Part shown: one piece after another, positions 30,741-40,571 of the stretch
Numbering within the stretch: the stretch's first letter is position 1
How the letters are laid out: the number at the start of each line of letters is the position of its first letter
Assembly (NCBI GenBank): GCA_017620635.1
Contig: JAGAUV010000013.1
Location: 1-63,198 of the forward strand
DNA from: Muribaculaceae bacterium
Lineage (GTDB): Bacteria; Bacteroidota; Bacteroidia; Bacteroidales; Muribaculaceae
DNA: 63,198 bases
Reading direction: 5' to 3'
Position numbers and translations under genes: made by a program
Notes under the pieces: model-generated
Databases searched by the model: none
What the model was told of the DNA's origin: nothing
What the model saw: the letters and a program-made list of their open reading frames with translations, nothing else

Positions 30741-30772
30741 TTTGACTAATCGGCCGATTTTTATTAACTTTG
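30741..30772 (+). promoter_or_regulatory. Promoter of rimP-nusA-infB
   Basis: TTTG (30741-30744), exactly 20 bases, then TAACTTTG (30765-30772): a full match to the Bacteroidota consensus. Transcription would start near 30779, leaving a leader of about 50 bases containing the hairpin at 30787-30816. Confidence 0.78.
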
Positions 30773-30786
30773 CACTATATCTTCAC

Positions 30787-30820
30787 AGAGGAGGGAGCCC
30801 CTGAGCTTCCTCCTCTTTAT
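30787..30820 (+). promoter_or_regulatory. Strong leader hairpin before rimP (possible attenuator)
   Basis: AGAGGAGGGAGC (30787-30798) pairs with GCTTCCTCCTCT (30805-30816) over 12 base pairs with one G-U pair and a 6-base loop, followed by TTATTTG. It lies wholly in the 5' leader of rimP-nusA-infB, starting close to the predicted transcription start. It looks like an intrinsic terminator with a poor U-tract. Inference: NusA-responsive pausing or attenuation, since NusA autoregulates this operon in Escherichia coli. Confidence 0.55.
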
Positions 30821-30828
30821 TTGAGCAT

Positions 30829-31314
30829 ATGATCGATAAGGAATTACTGAAGCAGACAGTCATCGACTCAATGTCGGGTACCGACCTTTTTCCGGTCGAT
30901 ATCACAGTGAGCGGCGACAACGACATTATTGTAGAAATCGACAGCGCCACCGGTGTTGACATCGAAGCCTGCGCGGCCATAACCCGTGCGATAGAGGCCG
31001 CCTTCGACCGCGACACCGAGGACTACTCCCTGGAAGTAGGGTCGGCCGGCATCACATCGCCGATGAAAGTGAGAGGACAGTACGACAAAAACATCGGCAA
31101 CGATGTAGAAGTGCTCACACGCGACGGTCGCAAGCTCCACGGTGTACTCAGCGCCGTAGCCGAGGGCGAACAGTGCGACACCGATGTAGATTTCACATTA
31201 GAGGTCAGCGTAAAGGTAAAAGAGCCCGGCGCCAAACGCCCCGTGACCAAGGCCGAGACCTTATCGCTCAACTCAAAAGATTGCAAATACGTCAAATACG
31301 ACTTGAAATTTTAA
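30829..31314 (+). CDS. rimP: Ribosome maturation factor RimP
   Basis: A 161-residue protein with the two-domain RimP layout: an N-terminal alpha/beta domain (VDITVSGDNDIIVEIDSATGVDIEACAAITRAIE, including the conserved D and C) with YSLEVGSAGITSPM, and a C-terminal Sm-like barrel (NIGNDVEVLTRDGRKLHGVLSAV). It assists 30S subunit assembly. Gap to nusA is 15 bases, the conserved rimP-nusA-infB order. Confidence 0.93.
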   Translation: MIDKELLKQTVIDSMSGTDLFPVDITVSGDNDIIVEIDSATGVDIEACAAITRAIEAAFDRDTEDYSLEVGSAGITSPMKVRGQYDKNIGNDVEVLTRDGRKLHGVLSAVAEGEQCDTDVDFTLEVSVKVKEPGAKRPVTKAETLSLNSKDCKYVKYDLKF

Positions 31315-31329
31315 CTCCGACAAAATAAA

Positions 31330-32604
31330 ATGGCAAGAAAAGAGGAAACCCCCAATATGGTGGAGCAGTTCGCCGAGTTTAAAGAACTGAAGAATATCGA
31401 CAAGACCACGATGATCAGCGTGCTTGAGGAATCGTTCCGCAACGTGCTGGCCAAGATGTTCGGCACCGACGAGAATCTTGACGTGATCCTGAACCCCGAC
31501 AAGGGCGACGTGCAGATCTTCCAGAATCTTCAGGTAGTACCCGACGGCGAAGTAGAAAACCCCAATCTCCAGATCTCGCTCAGCGACGCCCGTGCCGACG
31601 ACGATCCTGAAGCCGAGGTGGGCGAAGAGCACACACGCGAGATCATCTTCGAGAAATTCGGCCGCCGCGCCATCCTCAATCTTCGCCAGACCCTGCAGAG
31701 CCGTATCCTCGACTTGCAGAAAGAGGCCGTCTTCAACAAATTCAAAGAGCTCGAAGGCCAGCTTGTTACCGGCGAAGTCTATCAGACATGGAGCCGCGAG
31801 ACCCTTCTTCTCGACGACGAAAAGAACGAGCTTCTTCTCCCCAAGAGCGAGGCTATCCCCGGCGACTTCTTCCGCAAGGGCGAGACAGTACGCGCCGTGA
31901 TCGCCAATGTAGACAACAAAAACAACAACCCCAAGATTACCGTAAGCCGTACAAACAATCTCTTCCTCATCCGTCTGTTCGAGCTTGAGGTACCTGAAAT
32001 ACACGACGGCCTGATCAATATCCGCGCCGTAGCACGCATACCGGGCGAACGCGCCAAAATCGCCGTAGAAAGCTACGACGACCGTATCGATCCGGTAGGC
32101 GCATGCGTAGGCGTAAAGGGTTCGCGCATACATGGCATCGTGCGCGAGCTGCGCAACGAGAACATCGACGTGATCTGCTACACCAACAATCCGTCGCTCT
32201 TCATACAGCGCGCCCTCTCCCCGGCCAAGATCTCTACCATCCGTCTTGACGAAGAAGCCAAGAAAGCCGAGGTATTCCTCCGCCCCGAGGAAGTGTCGCT
32301 CGCCATCGGCAAGAACGGCCACAACATCAAGCTTGCGACCATGCTCACAGGCTATGAAATCGATGTATACCGCGACACCGAGATGATCTACGAGGACGAC
32401 ATCTTCCTTGATGACTTCCGCGACGAACTCGACGGCTGGGTCATCGACGCTCTCAAGAATATCGGCTGCGTGACAGCAAAGAGCGTGCTCAACACTCCGC
32501 GCGAGGTGCTTCTGGAGAAATCCGATCTGGAAGAAAGCACCATCGACGAAGTACTCGAGGTACTGCGCAGCGAGTACGAAGACGAGGACGAAAGCGCCGA
32601 ATAA
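31330..32604 (+). CDS. nusA: Transcription termination/antitermination factor NusA
   Basis: A 424-residue protein with the N-terminal RNA polymerase-binding domain, an S1 domain (LVTGEVYQTWSRETLLLD), KH1 with PEIHDGLINIRAVARIPGER and DPVGACVGVKGSRIHGIVREL, and KH2 (VSLAIGKNGHNIKLATMLTG). An acidic C-terminus (SEYEDEDESAE) replaces the long repeats of the E. coli protein. It modulates pausing and termination. Between rimP and infB. Confidence 0.96.
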   Translation: MARKEETPNMVEQFAEFKELKNIDKTTMISVLEESFRNVLAKMFGTDENLDVILNPDKGDVQIFQNLQVVPDGEVENPNLQISLSDARADDDPEAEVGEEHTREIIFEKFGRRAILNLRQTLQSRILDLQKEAVFNKFKELEGQLVTGEVYQTWSRETLLLDDEKNELLLPKSEAIPGDFFRKGETVRAVIANVDNKNNNPKITVSRTNNLFLIRLFELEVPEIHDGLINIRAVARIPGERAKIAVESYDDRIDPVGACVGVKGSRIHGIVRELRNENIDVICYTNNPSLFIQRALSPAKISTIRLDEEAKKAEVFLRPEEVSLAIGKNGHNIKLATMLTGYEIDVYRDTEMIYEDDIFLDDFRDELDGWVIDALKNIGCVTAKSVLNTPREVLLEKSDLEESTIDEVLEVLRSEYEDEDESAE

Positions 32605-32614
32605 TACAAGGCAG

Positions 32615-32646
32615 GCGAAAGGCCCGGCAAAGAGCCCGGGATTCGC
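32615..32646 (+). other. Intergenic stem-loop between nusA and infB
   Basis: GCGAA pairs with TTCGC at the base and CCCGG with CCGGG above it. There is no T-run, so this is unlikely to be a terminator; it might be a processing or stability element. The other bases of the 89-base gap show nothing clear. Confidence 0.35.
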
Positions 32647-32693
32647 TAACATCGTGAGCAATTAACATTATAGAAAAAGGAATAGAACAATAT

Positions 32694-35639
32694 ATGCCCC
32701 AGAAACTCAACAAGATCGCAAAAGAACTTAATGTGTCGGTACCGACCATTATCGAATTTTTGCGAAAAAAGAATATCACCGTTGACGAGAGTCCCAATAC
32801 ACGTATTGAGGATAACGTTGCTGATATGCTCACGTCGGCCTTCGCAAGCGACAAAGATCTCAAGAATCGCTCAGCACAGATAGCAACCGAACGCAAAGAG
32901 ATACGCCAGCAGCGTACTGAAGTCAAGGCCCCCCAGGCTCCGGCAGAAGAGTCTATCACGACAAAGGTACAGAAGCCCCGTATACTCGGCAAGATAGAAC
33001 TCGACTCAAAGGGCAATCCCGTACAGCCCAAGGCAGAAGCTCCCAAACCCGAAGCCCCCAAGCCTGTACAGGCCGAAGAGCCCAAACACGAAGCGCCCAA
33101 GCCTGTACAGCCCTCGGCTCCCGTAGAAGAGAAGAAACCGGCAGCGCCCAAGCCCGAGACAGTAAAGGCCGAAGCGCCTAAGGTAGCTCCGGTAGTGGAG
33201 AAGAAAGTCGAGACACCCAAACCCGAAGCACCCAAACCCACCGTGCAGAAACCCGAAGCACCCAAAGCCGAGACACCCAAGCCCGAAGCTCCCAAACCGG
33301 CAGCCGCCGCAGAGGAAAAGAAAAGCGAACCGACAAGCGGCGAGCAGGAGGTATTCACTATCGAACGCTCTACCCCGTCGCCCTCGCTCAAGATCGTGGG
33401 CACCATCGACCTATCGTCGATGAATCTTAACACACGCCCCAAAAAGCGCAGCAAGGACGACCGTCGCGGCAACAAGCCGGGACAGCCTGCAAACCAGGGC
33501 GGCGACGGCGACCGCAAGAAGCGCCGCCGCATATCCGGCAAGGAGAAAGTGGATATCGAGAAAGCCGGCAAACAGGTTGCCGACAACCGCAACAACGGCG
33601 GCGGTGGCAACAACAACCGCCGAAACAATGGCGGCAACGGAGGCAACAACAACCAGGGCGGCCGCAACAACGGCGGCGAAGCCAAACGCGGCAACCAGCG
33701 CAACGCACGTCCCGTACAGCCTGAGGTAAGCGAAGAAGACGTACAGAAGCAAGTACGCGAGACCCTTGCCCGTCTGACCTCGAAGGACAAAGCACTCAAG
33801 CGCGGTGCAAAATGGCGCAAGGAAAAACGCGAAGCCAACGCCGAACACCAGCGCGAACTGCACCAGGCCGAACTGGCGGAAAGCAAGGTACTCAAGATTA
33901 CCGAATTTGTGACGGCCAACGAGCTTGCCGTGATGATGGACGTGCCCGTCAACAACGTCATCGCCACCTGCATGAATATCGGCATAATGGTGTCGATCAA
34001 CCAGCGCCTCGATGCCGAGACCATCAATATCGTGGCCGAGGAGTTCGGCTTTACCACCGAATATGTATCGGCCGAGGTAAGCGATGCCATACAGCAGGAG
34101 GAGGACAACGAGGAAGATCTCGTGAGCCGTCCGCCTGTAGTAACCGTGATGGGTCATGTGGACCACGGCAAGACATCGCTTCTCGACTATATCCGCAAGG
34201 CTAATGTGATCGCAGGCGAGGCCGGCGGTATCACACAGCATATCGGATCATACAATGTCAAACTCGCCGACGGACGCCATATTACCTTCCTCGATACTCC
34301 CGGTCACGAGGCCTTTACCGCCATGCGTGCGCGTGGCGCCAAGGTAACCGACCTTGTCATCATCATCGTGGCCGCCGACGACGCCGTGATGCCCCAGACT
34401 GTGGAGGCTATCAACCACGCCTCGGCAGCAGGTGTACCTATTGTATTCGCAATCAACAAGGTAGACAAGCCTCACGCCAACCCCGAGAAGATCAAGGAAG
34501 AGCTTGCGGCAATGAACTATCTCGTAGAAGACTGGGGCGGCAAATACCAGAGCCAGGACATCTCGGCCAAGCAGGGCCTTGGTGTGGAAGAGCTCATGGA
34601 GAAAGTACTGCTCGAGGCCGAAATGCTTGATCTCAAGGCCAACCCCAAACGTCGCGCCGTCGGCACTATCATAGAGTCGACCCTCGACAAAGGCCGTGGC
34701 TATGTGGCCAATGTACTGGTGCAGAACGGTACGCTCCATGTGGGCGACATCGTGCTTGCCGGCAACAACTTCGGCCGCGTCAAAGCGATGTTCAACGAAC
34801 GTAACCAGCGCATCAAGGAAGCCGGCCCGGCAATGCCTGCCCTTATCCTTGGCCTCAACGGCGCTCCGGCAGCAGGCGATACCTTCAACGTGCTCGAGAC
34901 AGAACAGGAGGCCCGTGAAATCGCCAACAAGCGCGAACAGCTCGCCCGAGAGCAGGGTCTCCGCACGACCAAGATGCTTACCCTCGAGGATATCGGCCGT
35001 CGCCGCGCCATCGGCAACTTCCAGGAACTCAACATCATCGTCAAAGGCGACGTGGACGGTTCGATCGAGGCCCTTTCAGACTCGCTCATCAAACTGTCGA
35101 CCGACGAGATACAGATCAACGTACTCCACAAGGCCGTCGGCGAGATCTCGGAAAGCGATGTTACGCTTGCCGCCGCGTCGGATGCCATCATCATCGGCTT
35201 CCAGGTGCGTCCGAGTGTGGCAGCACGCAGAGCCGCAGAGCGCGACGGCGTACAGATACGCCTCTACTCAGTGATCTATCAGGCCATCGAGGAGGTCAAG
35301 GACGCCATGGCCGGCATGCTCGCTCCAGAGATCAAGGAAGAAGTTACCGGTACAGCCGAAGTGCTCGAGACATTCCACGTGTCGAAAGTGGGCACCATCG
35401 CCGGCGCAATGGTGCGCGAAGGCAAGATACGCCGCGGCTGCAAGCTGCGCCTTATCCGCGACGGCATCGTACGCTACACCGGCGACCTGGGCTCGCTCAA
35501 ACGCTTCAAGGACGATGTGAAAGAAGTATCCTCAGGTTTCGACTGCGGTATATCCATCGCCGGATACAACGATGTCAAGGTGGGCGATATGCTTGAGGCC
35601 TTCGAGGAAAAAGAAGTGGCACGCACCAGCATAGACTAA
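32694..35639 (+). CDS. infB: Translation initiation factor IF-2
   Basis: A 981-residue GTPase that places initiator tRNA on the 30S subunit. The N-terminus has the IF2_N fold ([19 protein letters not shown]). A long low-complexity linker follows: Pro/Lys/Glu/Ala repeats such as PKPEAPKPE (about residues 105-215), then an Asn/Gly-rich stretch with Arg (about 295-340). The G domain has [17 protein letters not shown] (P-loop), DTPGHEAF and NKVDKP, and domains II-IV end with [17 protein letters not shown]. The repeats may vary in length between strains. Confidence 0.97.
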   Translation: MPQKLNKIAKELNVSVPTIIEFLRKKNITVDESPNTRIEDNVADMLTSAFASDKDLKNRSAQIATERKEIRQQRTEVKAPQAPAEESITTKVQKPRILGKIELDSKGNPVQPKAEAPKPEAPKPVQAEEPKHEAPKPVQPSAPVEEKKPAAPKPETVKAEAPKVAPVVEKKVETPKPEAPKPTVQKPEAPKAETPKPEAPKPAAAAEEKKSEPTSGEQEVFTIERSTPSPSLKIVGTIDLSSMNLNTRPKKRSKDDRRGNKPGQPANQGGDGDRKKRRRISGKEKVDIEKAGKQVADNRNNGGGGNNNRRNNGGNGGNNNQGGRNNGGEAKRGNQRNARPVQPEVSEEDVQKQVRETLARLTSKDKALKRGAKWRKEKREANAEHQRELHQAELAESKVLKITEFVTANELAVMMDVPVNNVIATCMNIGIMVSINQRLDAETINIVAEEFGFTTEYVSAEVSDAIQQEEDNEEDLVSRPPVVTVMGHVDHGKTSLLDYIRKANVIAGEAGGITQHIGSYNVKLADGRHITFLDTPGHEAFTAMRARGAKVTDLVIIIVAADDAVMPQTVEAINHASAAGVPIVFAINKVDKPHANPEKIKEELAAMNYLVEDWGGKYQSQDISAKQGLGVEELMEKVLLEAEMLDLKANPKRRAVGTIIESTLDKGRGYVANVLVQNGTLHVGDIVLAGNNFGRVKAMFNERNQRIKEAGPAMPALILGLNGAPAAGDTFNVLETEQEAREIANKREQLAREQGLRTTKMLTLEDIGRRRAIGNFQELNIIVKGDVDGSIEALSDSLIKLSTDEIQINVLHKAVGEISESDVTLAAASDAIIIGFQVRPSVAARRAAERDGVQIRLYSVIYQAIEEVKDAMAGMLAPEIKEEVTGTAEVLETFHVSKVGTIAGAMVREGKIRRGCKLRLIRDGIVRYTGDLGSLKRFKDDVKEVSSGFDCGISIAGYNDVKVGDMLEAFEEKEVARTSID

Positions 35640-35642
35640 ACG

Positions 35643-36104
35643 ATGGACCGTAGCTCGGTCTATCTGTCGATAGGAAGTAACAACGGCGACCGCCGCGCCC
35701 GTATAGGGCGTGCGGTCGCCGCTCTTTCCATGCTTCCCGGAGTGACATGCGCACGCACGTCAGACTACTACAAGAGCGAAGCGTGGGGCTTCGAGTCGGA
35801 GAACGAGTTTCTGAATATCGCAATGGTGCTGCACTACGAGCGCGAGGTGGAATGGAGTGTCGACGAGGCGGAGGGTCTTCTCGATCTGATACAAGGCATC
35901 GAGCGAAGTATCTCTCGGGTTCCGCACCGCAATGCCGACGGCAGCTACCGCGACCGCGAAATAGACATAGACATAATAGCCATCGACGATCAGGCAATCT
36001 CGACACCGCGCCTCACAGTGCCCCACCCTCTTGCATCGCAGCGACCGTTTGTCACAGTTCCGCTCTCGCAGCTGAAACAGAACGTCCGAGGGCTTACCTC
36101 CTGA
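35643..36104 (+). CDS. folK: HPPK, folate biosynthesis pyrophosphokinase
   Basis: A 153-residue 2-amino-4-hydroxy-6-hydroxymethyldihydropteridine pyrophosphokinase, which transfers pyrophosphate from ATP to the pterin in folate synthesis. It starts VYLSIGSNNGDRRARI and has TSDYYKSEAWGF, FLNIAMVL, the metal-binding DREIDIDIIAI and VPHPLASQRPFVTVPL. It follows infB after three bases, so it is translated from the same message. The last 11 bases overlap the convergent DUF2851 gene. Confidence 0.92.
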   Translation: MDRSSVYLSIGSNNGDRRARIGRAVAALSMLPGVTCARTSDYYKSEAWGFESENEFLNIAMVLHYEREVEWSVDEAEGLLDLIQGIERSISRVPHRNADGSYRDREIDIDIIAIDDQAISTPRLTVPHPLASQRPFVTVPLSQLKQNVRGLTS

Positions 36105-37329
36105 GCGCTTTACGGGCGAGGAAGCGATGTCCGAGGCGGCAGTAGAGGCACTTACGCGGTTCGCAGTAATTGCGCCGCAACTCGATGAGCGCCTGGCCGG
36201 TGAAGGCATCGCGGCAGGGAATACCACATTCTTCGAAGAGACGTATCACATTGTTCTGCTCGGCCGGGAGACCATGGAGTATGTCGACAGCCCGTTCGGT
36301 CATTGCGTCGTCGCCAATAAAACGGCCATACGCATATATTACAGGCACAACGACATTGATTATCAATATATTTACCGCATTGCCGCCAAGCGCTCCGGGA
36401 TTAGGACGGAACAGTTCACGGGCTTCATCGGCAGTATTGACGCTGAATATCCTGTGACTCAGCTGGAAACCATCGGCTATCATGGCGGCCAGCAATGATA
36501 TGCGTCGCTGAGGGAAATTATACGGGCGCATCCGCGCCATGCGCCAGCCGGGGTTCTGCAGAGGACGGAAACCATATTTAGCACACATGAATTTGTGCTC
36601 CGCCGCCAGACGCGCAGCCCTTTTGCCGGCATTCGTATCGTCAATTTCCGGCAGTAGTCCTGCCTGGCCGAGCAAAGTGCCTTCTATAGTATCGAGGTTG
36701 CCCTGATGATGAAGCAGTCGCGACAAGGGAGTTGCCAGTGCGAGGCGCTCGAAGGGGTCGCTGTTGGTGTGAAAACCCAGTGCTCTGGCGAGCGTAACGT
36801 AAATAGCCTCGCGCCAGTTGCCGCCGAGGCGTCTGACGAGCTCGTCGATACGATCGGCCTTGGCATAGAGACGCTCGAAAGCAAGAGCCGTGATCCAGTC
36901 GGTAATGTATATGTCGGGCAAGGACGGTATCTCCCCGGCACATGCAAGGCCTGCCGAGGGGTTATTTACCATCTCATCGTAGCTGCGGCTGAAATCGCGC
37001 GCACACGACATAACAATCTGTGGTATCGTCTTGCCGTCGGGTCGCGTGACCCTGCAGTCGCTATTCTCCACCACATGGAGTATAACCGTATCATACGCAG
37101 GGTCGGAGGCATGTCCATGGCGCATCCAGTCGGAGGCACGGACATGAATCTCGACATTGCCGGCCCACAGATTTGCGCCGATCCTTATTTTAGCGTTGAA
37201 GAAGTCGGGCCCGGCATCGGAGTTGAGCAGACCGGGGTCGAGCACCTCGACATATTCGCCGTCGACGGTCCTCATGTCGCCCGGCAGCCACAGCCTGTGC
37301 TGCCACACATACTGCATCAACTTCTCCAC
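36094..37329 (-). CDS. DUF2851 family protein
   Basis: A 411-residue protein of the Bacteroidota DUF2851 family: MQYVWQHRLW near the start, DPGLLNSDAGPDFFNAKIRIG, LWAGNVEIHVRASDWMRHGH and DTVILHVV. The C-terminus has a four-Cys cluster (CGIPCRDAF, CEPRKCLYCRLG) that may bind a metal. The start is a GTG at 37329 that keeps the family's opening; an ATG four codons later is the alternative. Function unknown. It lies 17 bases after ribE on the same strand. Confidence 0.82.
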   Translation of the reverse strand: MEKLMQYVWQHRLWLPGDMRTVDGEYVEVLDPGLLNSDAGPDFFNAKIRIGANLWAGNVEIHVRASDWMRHGHASDPAYDTVILHVVENSDCRVTRPDGKTIPQIVMSCARDFSRSYDEMVNNPSAGLACAGEIPSLPDIYITDWITALAFERLYAKADRIDELVRRLGGNWREAIYVTLARALGFHTNSDPFERLALATPLSRLLHHQGNLDTIEGTLLGQAGLLPEIDDTNAGKRAARLAAEHKFMCAKYGFRPLQNPGWRMARMRPYNFPQRRISLLAAMIADGFQLSHRIFSVNTADEARELFRPNPGALGGNAVNILIINVVVPVIYAYGRFIGDDAMTERAVDILHGLPAEQNNVIRLFEECGIPCRDAFTGQALIELRRNYCEPRKCLYCRLGHRFLARKALRR

Positions 37330-37346
37330 CTGAGGCTTCAGCGATG

Positions 37347-37970
37347 CTATTTGTTGTTGACTTTGAGATCTATCTCAGCCAGCCGTGCCAGATATTTGCC
37401 GATGATATCAAACTCTATATTCACACGCTTGCCAACTGTGATGGCATGGAAGTTTGTGTGCTCGAAAGTGTACGGGATAATGGCCACGCGGAACGAATCG
37501 AGCTCGCTGTCGCATACGGTAAGGCTCACACCGTTGACCGTGACAGAGCCTTTCTCGACCGTCATATATCCTTTTGCGGCAAGCTCGGGGCTAACATCGT
37601 ACTTAAACGTAAAGTAACGGCTGCCATCAGCTTCCTCTACATTTGTGCAGACAGCGGTGGTGTCGACATGGCCCTGTACGATGTGTCCGTCAAGGCGTCC
37701 GTTCATCAACATCGAGCGCTCAAGGTTTACTTCGTCTCCGGGCTTGAGATCTCCGAGATTCGAGCGTTCGAGGGTCTCGCGTATCGCAGTGACAGTGTAA
37801 GTTTTGTCAGCACCAAGAGCGACCACAGTGAGGCATACGCCATTGTGAGCCACCGACTGGTCGATGTGGAGCTCGTCGGCGAAACCGCAACGAAGAGTAA
37901 GATCGACATTTGCTTCGTTATGATTCACAGCGACAACGGTTGCCGCGTCTTCTACTATTCCGGAAAACAT
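37347..37970 (-). CDS. ribE: Riboflavin synthase (alpha subunit)
   Basis: A 207-residue enzyme made of two lumazine-binding barrels. The start MFSGIVED, the N-terminal HNGVCLTVVAL and the second-repeat NGVSLTVCDSELDSF are diagnostic. It converts two molecules of 6,7-dimethyl-8-ribityllumazine to riboflavin. It has a perfect promoter at 38029-38060 and a leader of only about 50 bases, too short for a typical FMN riboswitch. Confidence 0.95.
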   Translation of the reverse strand: MFSGIVEDAATVVAVNHNEANVDLTLRCGFADELHIDQSVAHNGVCLTVVALGADKTYTVTAIRETLERSNLGDLKPGDEVNLERSMLMNGRLDGHIVQGHVDTTAVCTNVEEADGSRYFTFKYDVSPELAAKGYMTVEKGSVTVNGVSLTVCDSELDSFRVAIIPYTFEHTNFHAITVGKRVNIEFDIIGKYLARLAEIDLKVNNK

Positions 37971-38028
37971 GCTTTATAAAAATTATCAGGTTCTTAAACA
38001 ATTGCAAGCTACAGCACACTTGCCGACA

Positions 38029-38060
38029 CAAAAATAACTCAAAACCGCCAAACGGACAAA
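38029..38060 (-). promoter_or_regulatory. Promoter of ribE-DUF2851
   Basis: On the minus strand: TTTG (38060-38057), exactly 20 bases, TATTTTTG (38036-38029). It lies 59 bases upstream of the ribE ATG. Confidence 0.7.
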
Positions 38061-38097
38061 TAATCGGTCAAGATTGTTTGTCATAAATGCATTACCA

Positions 38098-39909
38098 TCA
38101 CTCCGAGGGGTGGAGGGCGGTAGTGAGGATTTTGGCTTTTGCGGTGCCGATGAGGGCGGCGATGTCGGCTTGCGAGGCTTCGCGGATGCGCTTGACGCTT
38201 TTGAAGTGGGTCAGCAGCGCTTCGGCGGTCTTCGGGCCTATTCCTTTGATGCCGTCGAGTTCGCCAACGAGAGCGCTCTTGCTGCGACGGTTGCGGTGGT
38301 GTGTTATACCGAAACGGTGGGCTTCGTCGCGAAGATGCTGCACCACGCGCAATGTCTCAGAGTTCTTATCAATGTACAGGGGCACGCTGTCGCCGGGGAA
38401 ATATATCTCCTCGAGTCGTTTTGCAATGCCGACAACGGCTATCGTTCCTCTCAGCCCCATTTCGTCGAGGGCTTCGACGGCCGAACTGAGCTGTCCCTTG
38501 CCGCCATCGACAACAATAAGCTGCGGCAACTCCTGCCCCTCTTCAATAAGTCGGGTGTAACGTCGCGTGAGCACTTCTTTCATCGAGGCGAAATCGTCGG
38601 GGCCTTCGACAGTCTTGATATTGAAGTGTCGGTAGTCTTTCTTCGATGGGCGACCGTTGCGGAAAACGACACACGATGCCACCGGATTGGTGCCCTGTAT
38701 GTTAGAGTTATCGAAGCATTCGATGTGTCGCGGCAGCTCGCTAAGACGGAAGTCGGCTTTCATACGCTCCATAAGCCTGTCGACACGCGCATCGGGATCG
38801 TGCCGTTCCATGTGCTTGAGATCGTCGACACGGTTCTGGCGCGCATTACGCTCGCTGACTTCGAGCAGCTTAGCCTTGTCGCCGCGACGAGGTATGGTAA
38901 AAGTAACACCCATAATCTCAACTTCTGGCGCCTCGGCAACTATGATCTCGTCGTAGTCGGCACCCAAGCTTGCCCTGATCTCCTCCATCGCATAGCCGAG
39001 AATCTGGGCGCGTGATTCATCAAGGCTTCGCTTGTAGCGGAGAGTGACACTGCGCACTACGGCGCCACGGCGCACGTGCATGTAATTGACATAGACATCG
39101 TTGCTGCCGTCGTCGTCGAAGCCGAACACATCGACGTCGCCTATAGTCTGGCTCACAATCACGCTCTTGGAGCGATAGTTCTCAAGAAGATGATAGCTCT
39201 GCTTCAGTTCCTGAGCCTCCTCGAAACGCAACTCTCCGGCAAGACGCTCCATCTCGTCGCGCAGATATGCCATCAGCTCCTGAGTCTCGCTCCGGAGAAT
39301 CTGACGCACACGGTCGATATAAGCATTGTAAGTGCGCGCGTCGATCTCGCCGGTACAGCATCCTTTGCATCGCTTTATATGGTACTGCAGACATTTGCGG
39401 CCTTTGCCTCGGGCGATATAGTCGTGTGTTATCGGCAGACGGCATGTACGGATAGGATATAGCTCGGCTATGAGTTCGAGCACCGTGCGCGCGACAGCGG
39501 TATTGGTATAAGGACCGTAATATTTCGAGCCGTCGCGTATATGCTGGCGCGTAAGGAATACTCTGGGATAGAGCTCATTGGTTACCACAATCCAGGGATA
39601 TGACTTATCGTCCTTAAGCAATACATTGTATCTGGGTTTGTACTCCTTGATCATGGCGTTCTCAAGATTGAGAGCATCCTGTTCGGTAGGCACGACGATG
39701 TACTTCATGTCGGCGATGTTGCGCACAAGTATATTCGTGCGCAGTACGTCGTGTGTGCGATTGAAGTACGACGACACACGCCGCTTAAGGTTCTTGGCCT
39801 TACCGACGTATATTACCGTACCTTCTTTGTCGAAGTACATGTATACTCCCGGGGTGTCGGGGAGTATCGATATTTTTTCTTTTAGTTCCCGGCTTTTTTC
39901 GTGCTTCAT
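38098..39909 (-). CDS. uvrC: Excinuclease ABC subunit C
   Basis: A 603-residue UvrC that makes the two incisions around UvrB-bound DNA lesions. The GIY-YIG domain is at the start (LPDTPGVYMYFDKEGTVIYVGKAKNLKRRVSSYF); a Cys-rich segment (CLQYHIKRCKGCC), the UvrB-binding UVR motif, the RNase H-like second nuclease domain (HIECFDNSNIQGTNPVAS, VVDGGKGQL) and C-terminal helix-hairpin-helix (LDGIKGIGPKTAEALLTHF) follow. The ATG at 39909 is chosen since the upstream in-frame region is the promoter element itself. Confidence 0.96.
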   Translation of the reverse strand: MKHEKSRELKEKISILPDTPGVYMYFDKEGTVIYVGKAKNLKRRVSSYFNRTHDVLRTNILVRNIADMKYIVVPTEQDALNLENAMIKEYKPRYNVLLKDDKSYPWIVVTNELYPRVFLTRQHIRDGSKYYGPYTNTAVARTVLELIAELYPIRTCRLPITHDYIARGKGRKCLQYHIKRCKGCCTGEIDARTYNAYIDRVRQILRSETQELMAYLRDEMERLAGELRFEEAQELKQSYHLLENYRSKSVIVSQTIGDVDVFGFDDDGSNDVYVNYMHVRRGAVVRSVTLRYKRSLDESRAQILGYAMEEIRASLGADYDEIIVAEAPEVEIMGVTFTIPRRGDKAKLLEVSERNARQNRVDDLKHMERHDPDARVDRLMERMKADFRLSELPRHIECFDNSNIQGTNPVASCVVFRNGRPSKKDYRHFNIKTVEGPDDFASMKEVLTRRYTRLIEEGQELPQLIVVDGGKGQLSSAVEALDEMGLRGTIAVVGIAKRLEEIYFPGDSVPLYIDKNSETLRVVQHLRDEAHRFGITHHRNRRSKSALVGELDGIKGIGPKTAEALLTHFKSVKRIREASQADIAALIGTAKAKILTTALHPSE

Positions 39910-39922
39910 CTCTATTATAATA

Positions 39923-39971
39923 CAAAGATACGTATAAGTCGAGAGCAAAGCAAAATTTATTACTAACTTTG
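39923..39971. promoter_or_regulatory. Divergent promoters: uvrC element (minus) and plus-strand -7 box
   Basis: Minus strand: TTTTG (39955-39951), 20 bases, TATCTTTG (39930-39923). The spacer with CTCTCGACTTATACG and the upstream AATAAATTTTGCTTTGC match the repeats at 12997-13175. Plus strand: TAACTTTG (39964-39971), 21 bases before the ATG at 39993, without a clear -33. The two promoters overlap back to back. Confidence 0.7.
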
Positions 39972-39992
39972 CATCATTCTCTGCGTGTAGCC

Positions 39993-40568
39993 ATGAAAAA
40001 GAAAAATATAATTTGTATCATCGTCCTTGCCCTTGTCGGCCTTGCAATGGCCGGAATGGCTACGGTACTGCAACACAGCACACTCATAGTCTGGTGGAAG
40101 CCGGTGTTGATCTGCCTTACATTGTCGTGCGCACTCGGCCTGCCGCTGAAACGCCTCGTCGGGACATTGCTCAATATCAAAAGCAATGTGACAAATTATA
40201 TCATCGGTTCAATATTTGCACTGGCCGTGACCACAGGAACGTTCTATTCAATAAATTACTATTACTCCGACGCCTCGACAGAAGAGAAATGCAAAGCCCG
40301 TATAGTCGGCAAATACAGCCGTGAGCGCCACCGCTCACGCCGCGTAGGGCGAGGACATTATGTTCGCGGCGAGAAGTATATGGTCTATTATATGGTAATC
40401 GAATTACCAGACGGCCGCCAAAAGGAAGCAAGCATTACTGCCGGAGAATATGCCCGAACCAAAGTGGGACAGAATATCGAGCTGTCGGTTGGAACCGGAT
40501 TTTTCGAGATCCCGGTAATAAAAGACCTTTCCCAATCAATTCAGAATCGCAAGCAGCAGATCAACTGA
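39993..40568 (+). CDS. Hypothetical inner-membrane protein
   Basis: A 191-residue protein starting at 39993. Three hydrophobic segments (IICIIVLALVGLAMAGMA, WWKPVLICLTLSCALGL, IIGSIFALAVTTGTFY) are followed by a soluble basic domain with strands (EKYMVYYMVIELPDGRQKEASITAGEYARTKVGQNIELSVGTGFF) that recalls the beta-barrel of DUF3592-like proteins. I do not recognise the family. Divergent from uvrC and convergent with the deacetylase gene three bases later. Confidence 0.7.
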   Translation: MKKKNIICIIVLALVGLAMAGMATVLQHSTLIVWWKPVLICLTLSCALGLPLKRLVGTLLNIKSNVTNYIIGSIFALAVTTGTFYSINYYYSDASTEEKCKARIVGKYSRERHRSRRVGRGHYVRGEKYMVYYMVIELPDGRQKEASITAGEYARTKVGQNIELSVGTGFFEIPVIKDLSQSIQNRKQQIN

Positions 40569-40571
40569 AAG

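Noticed and set aside
32980-33720. Repetitive DNA as a mobile or satellite element
   Set aside because: It encodes the Pro/Lys/Glu and Asn/Gly-rich linker of IF-2, in frame with conserved domains on both sides.
37971-38097. FMN riboswitch upstream of ribE
   Set aside because: The leader between promoter and start is only about 50 bases and lacks the conserved FMN aptamer blocks.
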